Source of the DNA: SZUA-521 sp041738285
Lineage (GTDB): Bacteria > Pseudomonadota > Gammaproteobacteria > Pseudomonadales > Azotimanducaceae
Direction: 5' to 3'
Length of the DNA stretch: 64,000 bases
Assembly (NCBI GenBank): GCA_041738285.1
Contig: JBGSQB010000065.1
Span: forward strand, 59,835 to 123,834
In this document: positions 16,962-25,909 of the stretch, in pieces
How the letters are laid out: the number at the start of each line of letters is the position of its first letter
How positions within the stretch are numbered: the stretch's first letter is position 1
Position numbers and translations under genes: made by a program
Notes under the pieces: model-generated
Told to the model about the DNA's origin: nothing
What the model saw: the letters and a program-made list of their open reading frames with translations, nothing else
The model's database searches: none

Positions 16962-17282
16962 TCACCCAAGTGGTTTGCAGCGAAACGTCCCGGTGGGCGT
17001 TTCCCGTCCGGGACCTTGGAAATATCTGGCAACGCCATCGATGCCGAGCACCACGGCGTTGCCCGACCACGACCACGTCTGTTCGCCGTCGTCGCTGCTA
17101 TGCATCGCTGGTACCCGCTGACTGCCCATCTTCACCGAACTACTACCCGCTCGGTTGACGAGCACCAGCACGTTACCGCGCTGACCAGGATACGCACAGC
17201 CATAGGTGTGCGCCGACTCACTTGCCGTCACCGATGCCATCGACACCGTCAGAGCAACTGCAATCGGGGTCATGCGGCGCAT
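16962..17282 (-). CDS. Small secreted protein of unknown function
   Basis: This 106-residue protein has a Sec signal peptide (MTPIAVALTVSMASVTASES) and a mature part with only two cysteines, one near its start (TYGCAYPGQRGN) and one at the end (TFRCKPLG), which could form a disulfide. The pattern of short strands with an internal WSWSG is loosely like C-type lysozyme inhibitors (MliC), but I cannot confirm it. The start may be 17309, 17282 or 17273; 17282 gives a good signal. It is upstream of, and co-directional with, the LLM-P450-isomerase genes. Confidence 0.55.
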   Translation of the reverse strand: MRRMTPIAVALTVSMASVTASESAHTYGCAYPGQRGNVLVLVNRAGSSSVKMGSQRVPAMHSSDDGEQTWSWSGNAVVLGIDGVARYFQGPGRETPTGTFRCKPLG

Positions 17283-17397
17283 CGATGCGATGCTCCACGT
17301 CCACCTCATGTGGCTTCATTACATGCCGATCCGTCTGGCATGGGAAGCAGAATTGTTGGATGCTTCGCCCGCTTCGATTCGGCAATTGGAACTGCGA

Positions 17398-18435
17398 ATG
17401 AAACGTTGGATGTGGGTGCTCCTGGCCGCGTTGGCGATCGTCAGTGCAGGATTCATTGCAATGGTCGGCACCGAACGGGGGCAGGACCTCGTGCTTGCGC
17501 GCATCGCCGTGGCAACGATGAGTTCTGACGACGAAGCGGCGCCCTACGACGGTATTCGCGTGTTCATGTGCGGCACTTCGTCGCCGCTACCAGCACCCGA
17601 CCGCGCCCAGGCATGTGTCGCCATCGCGATCGGCGACCGTCTCTATCTCGTGGATGCGGGCGCTGGCTCCGCCCGGGTAGCCAGCCTTGCTGGGTTGCCG
17701 CTGCAGAACCTGCGCGCAGTTCTACTCACGCACTTTCACTCCGATCACATCGCTGCCGTGCCCGACTTCAACCTCAACTCCTGGGTCGCCGGACGTGCTG
17801 AGCCGCTGGCAGTGATCGGCCCCGAAGGGGTCAACGACGTGGTCGAGGGGCTCAACCAAGCCTACGCGCTGGATCGAGACTACCGGGTGGCGCATCACGG
17901 CGCCGATCTGTTGCCACCTGAACTCGGGATCATGCAACCGATTGCCATCGAGCCTGGCGTGATACTCGATGAGTTTGGTCTGATTGTGCGCGCATTTCTG
18001 GTCGATCACGCGCCGATCGCTCCGGCGGTCGGCTACCGATTCGATTACCTCGGCCGCTCGGTAGTCGTCAGTGGCGATACGATCGCAACCGCAAGCCTCG
18101 AAGAGGCATCTGCGAACGCGGATCTGCTCCTGCACGATGCGATCTCAGTACCGATCATTTCGACACTCGCGGCCGCGGCCGCGACGGCAGGACGCGACCG
18201 TCCGGCGAAAATTCTGCACGACATTCTGGACTATCACGCATCTACCACTGACCTCGTTGGCCTGGCCGAACGCGCAGGGGTAAGACAGCTGGCGCTGTAT
18301 CACCTGATACCGCCGCCGCAGAATATGCTCATGGAACGGATGTTCCGGCGCGGTCTGCCATCGAGCGTGCTACTGACCGAGGACGCGATGGTGTTTGAAC
18401 TCCCGGCGAACAGCACAGCGATCGACGTGCGATGA
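17398..18435 (+). CDS. Membrane-anchored or exported metallo-beta-lactamase-fold hydrolase
   Basis: This 345-residue protein has an N-terminal hydrophobic segment (MWVLLAALAIVSAGFIAMVG) and an MBL domain. The metal motif is LLTHFHSDHIAAVPDFN, preceded by LYLVDAGAGSARV. Later metal ligands are in VVVSGDTIAT and LLHDAIS, and the final histidine may lie in LALYHLIPPP. The domain resembles the RNase Z/arylsulfatase branch. The periplasm is the likely location. ATG 17398 is chosen because it places the signal or anchor at the N terminus. It is divergent from the secreted-protein/LLM/P450 run. Confidence 0.75.
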   Translation: MKRWMWVLLAALAIVSAGFIAMVGTERGQDLVLARIAVATMSSDDEAAPYDGIRVFMCGTSSPLPAPDRAQACVAIAIGDRLYLVDAGAGSARVASLAGLPLQNLRAVLLTHFHSDHIAAVPDFNLNSWVAGRAEPLAVIGPEGVNDVVEGLNQAYALDRDYRVAHHGADLLPPELGIMQPIAIEPGVILDEFGLIVRAFLVDHAPIAPAVGYRFDYLGRSVVVSGDTIATASLEEASANADLLLHDAISVPIISTLAAAAATAGRDRPAKILHDILDYHASTTDLVGLAERAGVRQLALYHLIPPPQNMLMERMFRRGLPSSVLLTEDAMVFELPANSTAIDVR

Positions 18436-18450
18436 CAGGCCCCGGCCATC

Positions 18451-19260
18451 TTACTGCGCGCCAAGGCGAGTGATCACCTCTGCAGCGCGCGCCGCACCCG
18501 CGGCCAGCGCATCGTCGATCGAGCCGTCGTGGCAGTACACGGCCAGAAACGCGGCCGCAAATGCATCCCCCGCCCCGGTCGTATCGACCACGCGGGTCAC
18601 CGGCACAGCCTCGCACGTGAAAACGCCAGAGCGAGTCACCGCGATGCTGCCACCGGCACCGAGGGTGATGACGAACAGCTTGTTCTTGGCAACTGCAATT
18701 CGCTTCAGTTCGTCGATGAACGCAGTGTCGTTCACCGAGATACCGAAGAACGCAATGTCGAGGCGATCGATGAACGGCAGCACGCGATCGATGCGCAGGT
18801 CATCGCCAATGTCCGCAAAATCCACGGCCCGAATGCCCTTCGTCGGCAGACGCATCACGGATTGGAACAGCGCCTGAATCTGACGGTACATGGGAACGGC
18901 AACGAGATCGGCGGCTGCGATGAGCCGTTTCGCAGCTTCATCAGGAACGAACGATGCGAGCACGCCGGCATCGTAGTCACGAAAAACGCGATCACCCTCG
19001 GCGGTGACCGCTATGGGTTGCAGCGCCGTGCGGCCGCGTTGCACTGCAACGTGCACGTCGACATCTGCGGCCCGCAATCGCGCTAGCACGCGATCGCCTT
19101 GCGAATCGTCGCCGACAGCCGATACAACCGAGATGACATCCGCCGCTGGAAACGCGCGGCGCGCGGCGATCGCGAAGTTGAGTGAGATTCCGCCACAGTG
19201 CGCCTCACCCGTGGCGAGGTATTGGTCGATGCCGCAGTCACCGACGCATACCACGTTCAT
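18451..19260 (-). CDS. PfkB-family sugar kinase, fructosamine kinase (FrlD)-like
   Basis: This 269-residue ribokinase-family kinase has the substrate glycine pair in EAHCGGISLNFAIAA, a VGDDSQGDRVLARL helix, and the catalytic/anion-hole motif VDTTGAGDAFAAAFL. As I recall E. coli FrlD (fructoselysine 6-kinase), the wording matches along the protein: GDRVFRDYDAGVLASF, RAVDFADIGDD, LPFIDRLDIAFFG. I therefore favour an Amadori-type or related sugar substrate; no alignment was run. It starts at ATG 19260, overlapping the BtpA-like gene stop (ATGA), and ends an operon whose first gene is an APC permease. FrlA, the E. coli fructosamine transporter, is also an APC permease. Confidence 0.8.
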   Translation of the reverse strand: MNVVCVGDCGIDQYLATGEAHCGGISLNFAIAARRAFPAADVISVVSAVGDDSQGDRVLARLRAADVDVHVAVQRGRTALQPIAVTAEGDRVFRDYDAGVLASFVPDEAAKRLIAAADLVAVPMYRQIQALFQSVMRLPTKGIRAVDFADIGDDLRIDRVLPFIDRLDIAFFGISVNDTAFIDELKRIAVAKNKLFVITLGAGGSIAVTRSGVFTCEAVPVTRVVDTTGAGDAFAAAFLAVYCHDGSIDDALAAGAARAAEVITRLGAQ

Positions 19261-20036
19261 GAGATCGCGCCGCGCAGTTGCCGCGCCTTGTCCATGTCCG
19301 CTCGACCATCGGTCATCAGCGCACTGCCAACAATCGCGCCCCTGCACATGGCGAGGCATGCGCTGGCGTTGTGCGGCGTCAACCCGCTGCCGATGAGCAC
19401 CGGAATCGTCGAAGCAGAACTCGCAAGCGCTATGTCCGAACGGCGCGGAACCTCGCCTGTCACGGTGCCGGTGACGACGATCGCGTCGGCCTCGTGCACC
19501 GCCGCCAGGCGCGCCGATTGGTCGATGCCACGGGGCACCAACATCTGTGCATACTTGACCTGAATGTCGGCAAGAACGAGCACATGTTCGGCATTGATCC
19601 GCCTGCGGTATCCCATCAGCGCCGCCGGATCGATCTGCATTTCGCCGTAGTCGGCTCGCGCCATGCGATCGACAAAGTAGTCCGTGCGTATGAAATCGGC
19701 ACCACCGGCGGCGGCGATGGCAAGTGATGCCTGCGGATCGTTCAACAGCACTTCGACACCGATCGGCATCCGCTGGCGTTTGGCAACGACGGCGCGAGTG
19801 ATCACGGTCATCGCGGCAATCGTTTCCGGTCCAGCCAGCACCCGATGCGGGCGATCCCATTCGTTCTCGATCAGGACACCCGAGAAACCAGCCGCCTCGT
19901 ACACGGCAAGATCACGCAACGCATGATCGATGCACGTCCGCAGCCCGGGAGACGTGTCATAGCCGGGCAGCGGTGGCAGGTGAACCACGCCGATCAATGC
20001 CGAGCGCTCTGGAAACAGGCGATCGAACCGGCTCAT
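19257..20036 (-). CDS. BtpA/SgcQ-family TIM-barrel protein
   Basis: This 259-residue protein is of the BtpA/SgcQ family. It has ALIGVVHLPPLPGYD, SGVLIENEWDRPH, IGVEVLLNDPQASLAIA, GADFIRTDYFVD, HVLVLADIQVKYAQML, DAIVVTGTVTGEVP and the phosphate-site segment IPVLIGSGLTPHNASA. The fold is predicted to bind a phosphorylated sugar or nucleotide. BtpA itself was linked to photosystem I stability, but bacterial homologs lie in sugar-utilisation loci (sgc in E. coli), and the activity is not well established. ATG 20036 overlaps the permease stop and its own stop overlaps the kinase start, so all three are translationally coupled. It could act on the kinase product. Confidence 0.8.
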   Translation of the reverse strand: MSRFDRLFPERSALIGVVHLPPLPGYDTSPGLRTCIDHALRDLAVYEAAGFSGVLIENEWDRPHRVLAGPETIAAMTVITRAVVAKRQRMPIGVEVLLNDPQASLAIAAAGGADFIRTDYFVDRMARADYGEMQIDPAALMGYRRRINAEHVLVLADIQVKYAQMLVPRGIDQSARLAAVHEADAIVVTGTVTGEVPRRSDIALASSASTIPVLIGSGLTPHNASACLAMCRGAIVGSALMTDGRADMDKARQLRGAIS

Positions 20037-21370
20037 CGCGAGTCGTCGCGGTTCAGCAGGTTGAAGACCGGGATTCCGAGCAACGCCAGGGCGCAACCGA
20101 TCAACGACTCGACCGGGTTGTAGATGAGCGTCGCAATCACAAACACACTCATGACTGCAATGAAGAACCAAGGCACCAAGGGATACAGCGGCGTCCGATA
20201 CGTATCTCGCGTCGCAAGTCTTGGGCGCAATCGAAACACCGCCGCGACCATCAGAATGTTCACGATCTGAAAGGGTACGACGAAGAAGCTGACGATGCTC
20301 GAAAACGAGCCGAACGAGATCAACGCGAGTATCGCAATCGCACCACCCATCACAATGGCGCCCGATGGGGCCGAAGTACGGGGTGAAACATACGAAAGAA
20401 CGCGAAACATCGCTCCCACGCCGCGCCTGTTCGCGCGATCGACGTACTCGTGAGCGGCAGCATAGTAAAGCCGCGGCAACGTCAGTATCAGGCCACCGAG
20501 CGAGCCGCCAATCGAGACCCAGATGAACACATCGAGCACGGATCCACCGGTCGCGCCGAACGCTGCCTCCGCGACTGTCGCCGCTACCATCGATGGATCA
20601 TGGCGCATCTCGGCCAGTGGCATGATGCGCAGAAATGCGAAATTCACGATCAGATAGATCAGCGTGACGCCCACCACCCCAAGGCCCATGGCCAGTGGAA
20701 ACGCGCGATTCGGGTCGCGCACTTCACCGGCGACGTTCGATGCATCGATCCAGCCATCGTAGGTGAACAGGACGAAGCCGATCCCCAAACCGACCACACG
20801 CACCAGCGACCCAATGCCGTCGTCGCTCGTGCCCACCACTGCAACGGGTGTCGGCAGAACCGCCTCCGCCAGGGCAAGTGCGCCGACTACCAGTGCAAAG
20901 AGGCCCAGCACTTTGATGCTTGTCAGAATGATCTGGGTCCGTCCACCCCACGCAACGCCAGCCACATTGATGGCGCAGAAGAACACGATCACGGCGGCAC
21001 CCCACATCCATGCGGCGCCGGTGTCGGTCATGCGCGCGGCGAGCTCACCGAACAGAATCGCCGCACCGGCAATCGCACCGGGTCCACTCACCAGCACCAT
21101 GGTCCATGCCTGGATGAATGCTATACGCGGGCCAAAGGCTGCACCGAGCGCGTGATACGAGGCGCCGGACCTCGGCAGCAGCGTCGCGATCTCTGCCAGC
21201 GTCAACGCACCGCACAACGTAATCACGCCGCACAGCAACCAGATCGAGTAGACCTGCCACTCGAACTGCGCGACCGATGCCACCTGTCCGGGCGTGAAGA
21301 AGATGCCCGACCCGAGCATGTCACCCATGACCACGGCGAGGACGGCGGCGAGTCCGAGTTGACGCTTCAA
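20033..21370 (-). CDS. APC-superfamily amino acid permease (LAT-like)
   Basis: This 445-residue protein has about 12 predicted membrane helices. TM1 carries the unwound substrate-binding motif GDMLGSGIFFTPGQVA, and LTLAEIATLLPRSGASYHAL is the family hallmark after TM2. It imports amino acids or amino-acid derivatives across the inner membrane. The frame opens with TTG at 21370 and has no good ribosome binding site; the next ATG would cut TM1. It is the first gene of the permease, BtpA-like, PfkB-like kinase operon (4-base overlaps), so its substrate is probably what the two enzymes process. Confidence 0.85.
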   Translation of the reverse strand: MKRQLGLAAVLAVVMGDMLGSGIFFTPGQVASVAQFEWQVYSIWLLCGVITLCGALTLAEIATLLPRSGASYHALGAAFGPRIAFIQAWTMVLVSGPGAIAGAAILFGELAARMTDTGAAWMWGAAVIVFFCAINVAGVAWGGRTQIILTSIKVLGLFALVVGALALAEAVLPTPVAVVGTSDDGIGSLVRVVGLGIGFVLFTYDGWIDASNVAGEVRDPNRAFPLAMGLGVVGVTLIYLIVNFAFLRIMPLAEMRHDPSMVAATVAEAAFGATGGSVLDVFIWVSIGGSLGGLILTLPRLYYAAAHEYVDRANRRGVGAMFRVLSYVSPRTSAPSGAIVMGGAIAILALISFGSFSSIVSFFVVPFQIVNILMVAAVFRLRPRLATRDTYRTPLYPLVPWFFIAVMSVFVIATLIYNPVESLIGCALALLGIPVFNLLNRDDSR

Positions 21371-21485
21371 GGGGTCGACCAGAAATGGCGATGGCGGAGA
21401 ATAACTGCAGTGGTCAGGTTGTTCGAGTGACTCGATCCCGCCCTTCGGCTACCTTTGCGCCTTCGTCAGAATCCGGGTGGGCTCG

Positions 21486-22949
21486 ATGAGCACAAGCAGT
21501 TCAATTCGCGTTGCAGTGTTGGGTGGCGGTATGTCCGGCATCTGTATGGGTGTGAACCTGCGTAAGCGCGGCGTCGAGGACTTCATCATTCTCGAAAAGG
21601 CGAGCACGGTGGGCGGCACATGGCGAGAGAACACCTACCCGGGGGTCGCCTGCGACGTACCCTCGCACGTGTACTCGTTTTCCTTTGAACTCAATCCGGA
21701 ATGGAGTCACTCCTACTCGAGCGGCAAAGAGATCTGGGATTACTGCGAGCGTACTGTCGACAAATACGATCTACGTCGCCACATCCGCTTCAACACGGCA
21801 GTTACGAGCGTGACCTTCGAGAACGGGCGCTGGCAGATCGAGACCACCAGCGGCGATCGAATCTCCGCGGATGTCGTGGTCAGCGGCCTGGGCGGTCTTC
21901 ATATGCCCAATCATGCGCAGATCGAGGGTCGCGAATCGTTTACCGGCCCACTATTCCACACTGCGCAGTGGGACCACAGCCAGGACCTCAGAGGCCGGCG
22001 AGTGGCCATCATTGGCACTGGTGCAAGTGCCGCTCAAGTGCTACCCGAAATTGCGCCCCTTGTTGCGGACGTTACTGTGTTTCAACGGTCCGCGGCCTGG
22101 GTGTTTCCGCGCCTTGCAACCGACATCTCCGATGCGCGACGCGACACGTTCCGACGCCATCCCTGGCTCATGCGGCTGTACCGCTGGTTTCTGTGGACGC
22201 TCATGGACGTGATGGGCACGGTGTCGCTACGCCGCGGATCACTGATGTCGAAGCGGCTCAAGAAAGTCGGGATCGCGCACATCGAAGCTTCCGTTGCAGA
22301 TCCGCAACTGCGCGCACGCCTGACACCGGACTACGAGCCCGGTTGCAAACGACGCTGCATTTCCGACGACTACCTATCCACGTTCAATCGATCGAACGTG
22401 CACCTCGTCACCGACGCCATTGCCCGCATCGAAGCCGGCGGCATTCGCGACGCGAAAGGTACGCTACACGAAGCCGATGTCATCATCGAGGCAACCGGGT
22501 TTCGTCCCTTTGACATCACCGATTATGTCGATATCAGAGGCCGGGACGGCCAACGCCTGCGCGATGTGTGGTCCGAGCACGTACAGTCCTTCCGCACCAT
22601 GATGATTCCGGGCTTCCCCAACTTCTTCATGCTGCTCGGCCCGAACAGCGCAACCGGCCACACGTCCGCACTGATCATGATCGAGTCCCAGGCCGAGTAC
22701 GTGATGAAGTGCCTGGCGATGATGGAGCGTGCAAACCTCGCCACCATCGATCCGGACCCATCCGTCGTCGCACGCTACAACGCGCGCCTGCAGCGCGACA
22801 TGCAGAAGATGGTGTTCAGTGGCGGCTGCAATTCCTGGTACACGGACAGCTCAGACTACAACTTCACGCTATGGCCGTATTCGGCGCTGCGGTTCCTCGC
22901 TGAACAAGGCAACATGAAGCCGGACGAGTTTCAGGTCGTGCATCGCTGA
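21486..22949 (+). CDS. Flavin-containing Baeyer-Villiger-type monooxygenase
   Basis: This 487-residue class B flavoprotein monooxygenase has an FAD Rossmann motif (VAVLGGGMSGICMGVNL), GGTWRENTYPGVACDVPS, the Baeyer-Villiger fingerprint FxGxxxHxxxW as FTGPLFHTAQW, and an NADPH motif VAIIGTGASAAQVLPEI. These enzymes insert oxygen next to ketones, giving esters or lactones. ATG 21486 is chosen; a GTG at 21477 is possible. It diverges from the APC operon and converges on the AGCS symporter gene. It may oxidise ketones produced by the window's P450/SDR enzymes, but this is inference from gene content only. Confidence 0.9.
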   Translation: MSTSSSIRVAVLGGGMSGICMGVNLRKRGVEDFIILEKASTVGGTWRENTYPGVACDVPSHVYSFSFELNPEWSHSYSSGKEIWDYCERTVDKYDLRRHIRFNTAVTSVTFENGRWQIETTSGDRISADVVVSGLGGLHMPNHAQIEGRESFTGPLFHTAQWDHSQDLRGRRVAIIGTGASAAQVLPEIAPLVADVTVFQRSAAWVFPRLATDISDARRDTFRRHPWLMRLYRWFLWTLMDVMGTVSLRRGSLMSKRLKKVGIAHIEASVADPQLRARLTPDYEPGCKRRCISDDYLSTFNRSNVHLVTDAIARIEAGGIRDAKGTLHEADVIIEATGFRPFDITDYVDIRGRDGQRLRDVWSEHVQSFRTMMIPGFPNFFMLLGPNSATGHTSALIMIESQAEYVMKCLAMMERANLATIDPDPSVVARYNARLQRDMQKMVFSGGCNSWYTDSSDYNFTLWPYSALRFLAEQGNMKPDEFQVVHR

Positions 22950-22960
22950 CACGACACACC

Positions 22961-24355
22961 TCAAGACCGATCGGCACCCCAGGCCCGGTCGTCGAGGTCC
23001 AGGTCCGCATAGTCTGCAGGAAACAGCGTGGGCTCCTGGTCGCCGGCGTTTAGCTTCGCGTCATAGTCGTTCAGCAGTCGCAGACCGGTCTTTGCCAGCA
23101 TGACCAAGGCCGTGAGATTGACGACTGCGAGCAGGCTCATGGTGATATCGGCAAAGGCGAACACCGCGCCCAGATCCTGGAACGTGCCCCAGAACACGAG
23201 CGCGAGCATGAACACGCGATAGACGAGGAACATGGCGCGGTTTTCCTCGCTGAAGAAGTTGAGCGCGTTCTCACCGAGATAGTAGTTGTAGATGATCGTG
23301 GTGAAGGTGAAGAGCACCAACGCCAGCGATACGAAGGACCGGCCCCACTCCCCGACGTGTTCGGCCAATGCAAGCTGGGTCAGCGCCACGCCCCCGACAT
23401 CCGTTCCTGGAGTGTACAAACCCGACATCAGGATGATCATGGCGGTACACGAGCACATGATGATCGTGTCGACAAAGACGCTCAGGCTCTGTACGACGCC
23501 TTGATCGGCCGGGTGCCTGACAAATGCCACTGCCGCTACGTTCGGCGCGCTGCCTAGGCCGGCTTCGTTCGAGAACAGACCCCGCCGCACGCCGAAGATC
23601 AACGCTGCACCGATGCCACCGCCAATGGCAGGCTCCAGCCCGAAAGCGCTCTTCACAATGAGCATGAATACGGCTGGGATTTCACCGAAGTTGAGCGCGA
23701 TCACGACCACGGTCATGCCGAAATAGCCGATCGCCATGATCGGCACGATGAGCTCCGCGACGGTCGCGATCCGCTTGATGCCGCCAAAAATGACGAGACC
23801 GACCACCAGGACAATTCCGGTTCCCGTCACGAACGTGGGAATACCAAATGCGTCCTCGAGGGAGGACGCCATGGTGAACGACTGCACCGCCGGAAATCCG
23901 AAGCCGAAGGTCACGAACAGCAGTACTGAAAACAGCGCCGCCATCCAGGGTTTCTTCAAACCGCGCTGGATGTAGTACGCCGGCCCGCCACGATAGGTCC
24001 CATCCGGTTCCGCCTGCTTGTAGAGCTGGGCCAGACTGCATTCGAAGAAGCTGGTCGCCATGCCCATTACCCCGACCACCCACATCCAGAAGATCGCCCC
24101 TGGCCCACCCAGCGTGATCGCAACTGCAACGCCGGCGATGTTGCCTGCACCGACGCGTCCCGCAATGCTCAGGGCGAGCGCCTGGAACGAACTGATGTGA
24201 CCAGGTTGGTGATGAAAGGCACCACGGATGACACGAAACATGCGTCCGAGGTAACGGAACTGAACGAACCGCGAACGAACGGTGAAGTACACGCCCATCG
24301 GGATGAGCACGACAACGAGCATCTGGCCCAGCCATTCGTTCAAGAGGTTGATCAT
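22961..24355 (-). CDS. Sodium:alanine symporter (AGCS family)
   Basis: This 464-residue multi-span protein has AGCS hallmarks: RVGAGNIAGVAVAITLGGPGA in the sodium/substrate core, TSFFECSLAQLYKQ, GGPAYYIQRGLKKPW, and FSNEAGLGSAPNVAAVA. It imports small amino acids such as alanine or glycine with sodium. It is unusual only in a charged C-terminal tail rich in Asp (ADYADLDLDDRAW). It is divergent from the FAD dehydrogenase gene (start 24443) and may share a promoter region with it. Confidence 0.92.
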   Translation of the reverse strand: MINLLNEWLGQMLVVVLIPMGVYFTVRSRFVQFRYLGRMFRVIRGAFHHQPGHISSFQALALSIAGRVGAGNIAGVAVAITLGGPGAIFWMWVVGVMGMATSFFECSLAQLYKQAEPDGTYRGGPAYYIQRGLKKPWMAALFSVLLFVTFGFGFPAVQSFTMASSLEDAFGIPTFVTGTGIVLVVGLVIFGGIKRIATVAELIVPIMAIGYFGMTVVVIALNFGEIPAVFMLIVKSAFGLEPAIGGGIGAALIFGVRRGLFSNEAGLGSAPNVAAVAFVRHPADQGVVQSLSVFVDTIIMCSCTAMIILMSGLYTPGTDVGGVALTQLALAEHVGEWGRSFVSLALVLFTFTTIIYNYYLGENALNFFSEENRAMFLVYRVFMLALVFWGTFQDLGAVFAFADITMSLLAVVNLTALVMLAKTGLRLLNDYDAKLNAGDQEPTLFPADYADLDLDDRAWGADRS

Positions 24356-24442
24356 GGACTGTCCTTGCGACCGATCGGTTGAGTATCGCGATGCAGCTTA
24401 ACGCGTTGACCCCGCGTACAGCACCCCCGTAACCTCGTCGGT

Positions 24443-25909
24443 ATGACTCATGTCGTTGTCGTCGGCGGCGGAAACGCTGCACTCACCGCAGCCATCTCCG
24501 CGCGCGAAAACGGCGCCGATGTCACGCTGATCGAACGCGCGCCGCATGAACTGCGCGGCGGCAATTCGCGCTTCACCGCCGGCGCGATGCGCGTCGTCTA
24601 TGAAGGCGTCGAGGACCTGCGTCGACTAATGCCGGAACTCACAGCGGCGGAACTCGATCGCACCGACTTCGGGGACTACTCGAGCGCGAGCTTCTACGAG
24701 GATCTCGGTCGCGTGACCCGCTGGCGATGCGATCCACAGCTTGCCGAACTGCTCGTCGAAGAGAGCTTTGCAACGCTGTTGTGGATGAAAGAGCACGGCG
24801 TCAGATTCCTGCCGTTGTACGGCCGGCAGTCGTTCGAGGTCGATGGCAGAGTGCGGTTCTGGGGTGGACTCACGGTCGAGGCATGGGGCGGCGGGCCCGG
24901 CCTTGTCGATTCGCTGACAGACATTGCCATGCGCATGGGCGTGCGGGTGCTGTACGGCACTCGAGCAATCGCGCTCGACGCACGCCATGGTGCTGTCTCG
25001 GCAATCCAGGTCCGCCATCAGGGTGAAGAGCGCGCAATCGAAACCGATGCAGTGATCCTCGCGTGTGGTGGCTTCGAAGCCAATCCTGCCTGGCGCGCCC
25101 GCTATCTCGGTCCGGGATGGGACCTTGCGCGTGTGCGCGGCACGCGCTTCAACACGGGCGACGGTATTGCGATGGCAACCGCAATCGGTGCCGCAACACG
25201 CGGCCATTGGTCCGGATGTCATGCGGTGGGCTGGGACCTCAATGCACCCGAGTTCGGAGACCTCGCTGTTGGCGACGGGTTCCAGAAGCACTCCTACCCG
25301 TTCGGCGTTCTGGTGAACGCCAATGGCGAACGCTTCGTCGACGAAGGCGCGGATTTCAGGAACTATACCTATGCCCGCTACGGCGCCGAAATTCTCGCGC
25401 AGCCGGGGCAACTGGCCTGGCAGGTGTTCGATGCAAAGGTGCATCACCTGCTGCGGGATGAATACCACATCCGTCAGGCGACACGCGTGTTGGCGGATGA
25501 CCTGCCCACGCTGGTCAGGCGTATGGAAAATGTCGACGAACGCAGGTTTCTGGACACCATCGCTTCGTTCAATGCGGCCGTCGATCAATCGATACCGTTC
25601 GATCCGACGGTCAAAGATGGCCGCGCGGCACTTGGACTCGACGTACCCAAGTCGAACTGGGCCAACAGCATCGATACGCCGCCCTTCGAAGCGTACGGCG
25701 TTACGTGCGGCATCACGTTCACGTTTGGCGGACTGTCCGTGGACCGGCAGGCCCGTGTGCTCGACGAGGAAGGAAATCCGATTGGTGGGCTGTACGCGGC
25801 CGGCGAACTGGTCGGCGGCCTGTTCTATCACAACTACCCCGGTGGTACCGGACTCACGTCAGGCGCTGTATTTGGTCGCACCGCGGGTCGCAGCGCGACA
25901 CACGCGTGA
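24443..25909 (+). CDS. FAD-dependent dehydrogenase, tricarballylate dehydrogenase (TcuA)-like
   Basis: This 488-residue flavoprotein is of the succinate dehydrogenase/fumarate reductase flavoprotein family. It has an N-terminal VVVGGGNAALTAAISARENG and VTLIERAPHELRGGNSRFTAGAMR, which is the TcuA-like pattern. ILACGGFEANPAWR, VNANGERFVDEGADFRNY and the C-terminal FAD contact YHNYPGGTGLTSGAVFGR follow. It probably desaturates or reduces a carboxylic acid. An APC permease begins at a GTG overlapping its stop (GTGA), so substrate uptake and oxidation are coupled. TcuA itself acts on tricarballylate; an amino-acid-derived acid is an equal possibility given the permease type. Confidence 0.75.
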   Translation: MTHVVVVGGGNAALTAAISARENGADVTLIERAPHELRGGNSRFTAGAMRVVYEGVEDLRRLMPELTAAELDRTDFGDYSSASFYEDLGRVTRWRCDPQLAELLVEESFATLLWMKEHGVRFLPLYGRQSFEVDGRVRFWGGLTVEAWGGGPGLVDSLTDIAMRMGVRVLYGTRAIALDARHGAVSAIQVRHQGEERAIETDAVILACGGFEANPAWRARYLGPGWDLARVRGTRFNTGDGIAMATAIGAATRGHWSGCHAVGWDLNAPEFGDLAVGDGFQKHSYPFGVLVNANGERFVDEGADFRNYTYARYGAEILAQPGQLAWQVFDAKVHHLLRDEYHIRQATRVLADDLPTLVRRMENVDERRFLDTIASFNAAVDQSIPFDPTVKDGRAALGLDVPKSNWANSIDTPPFEAYGVTCGITFTFGGLSVDRQARVLDEEGNPIGGLYAAGELVGGLFYHNYPGGTGLTSGAVFGRTAGRSATHA

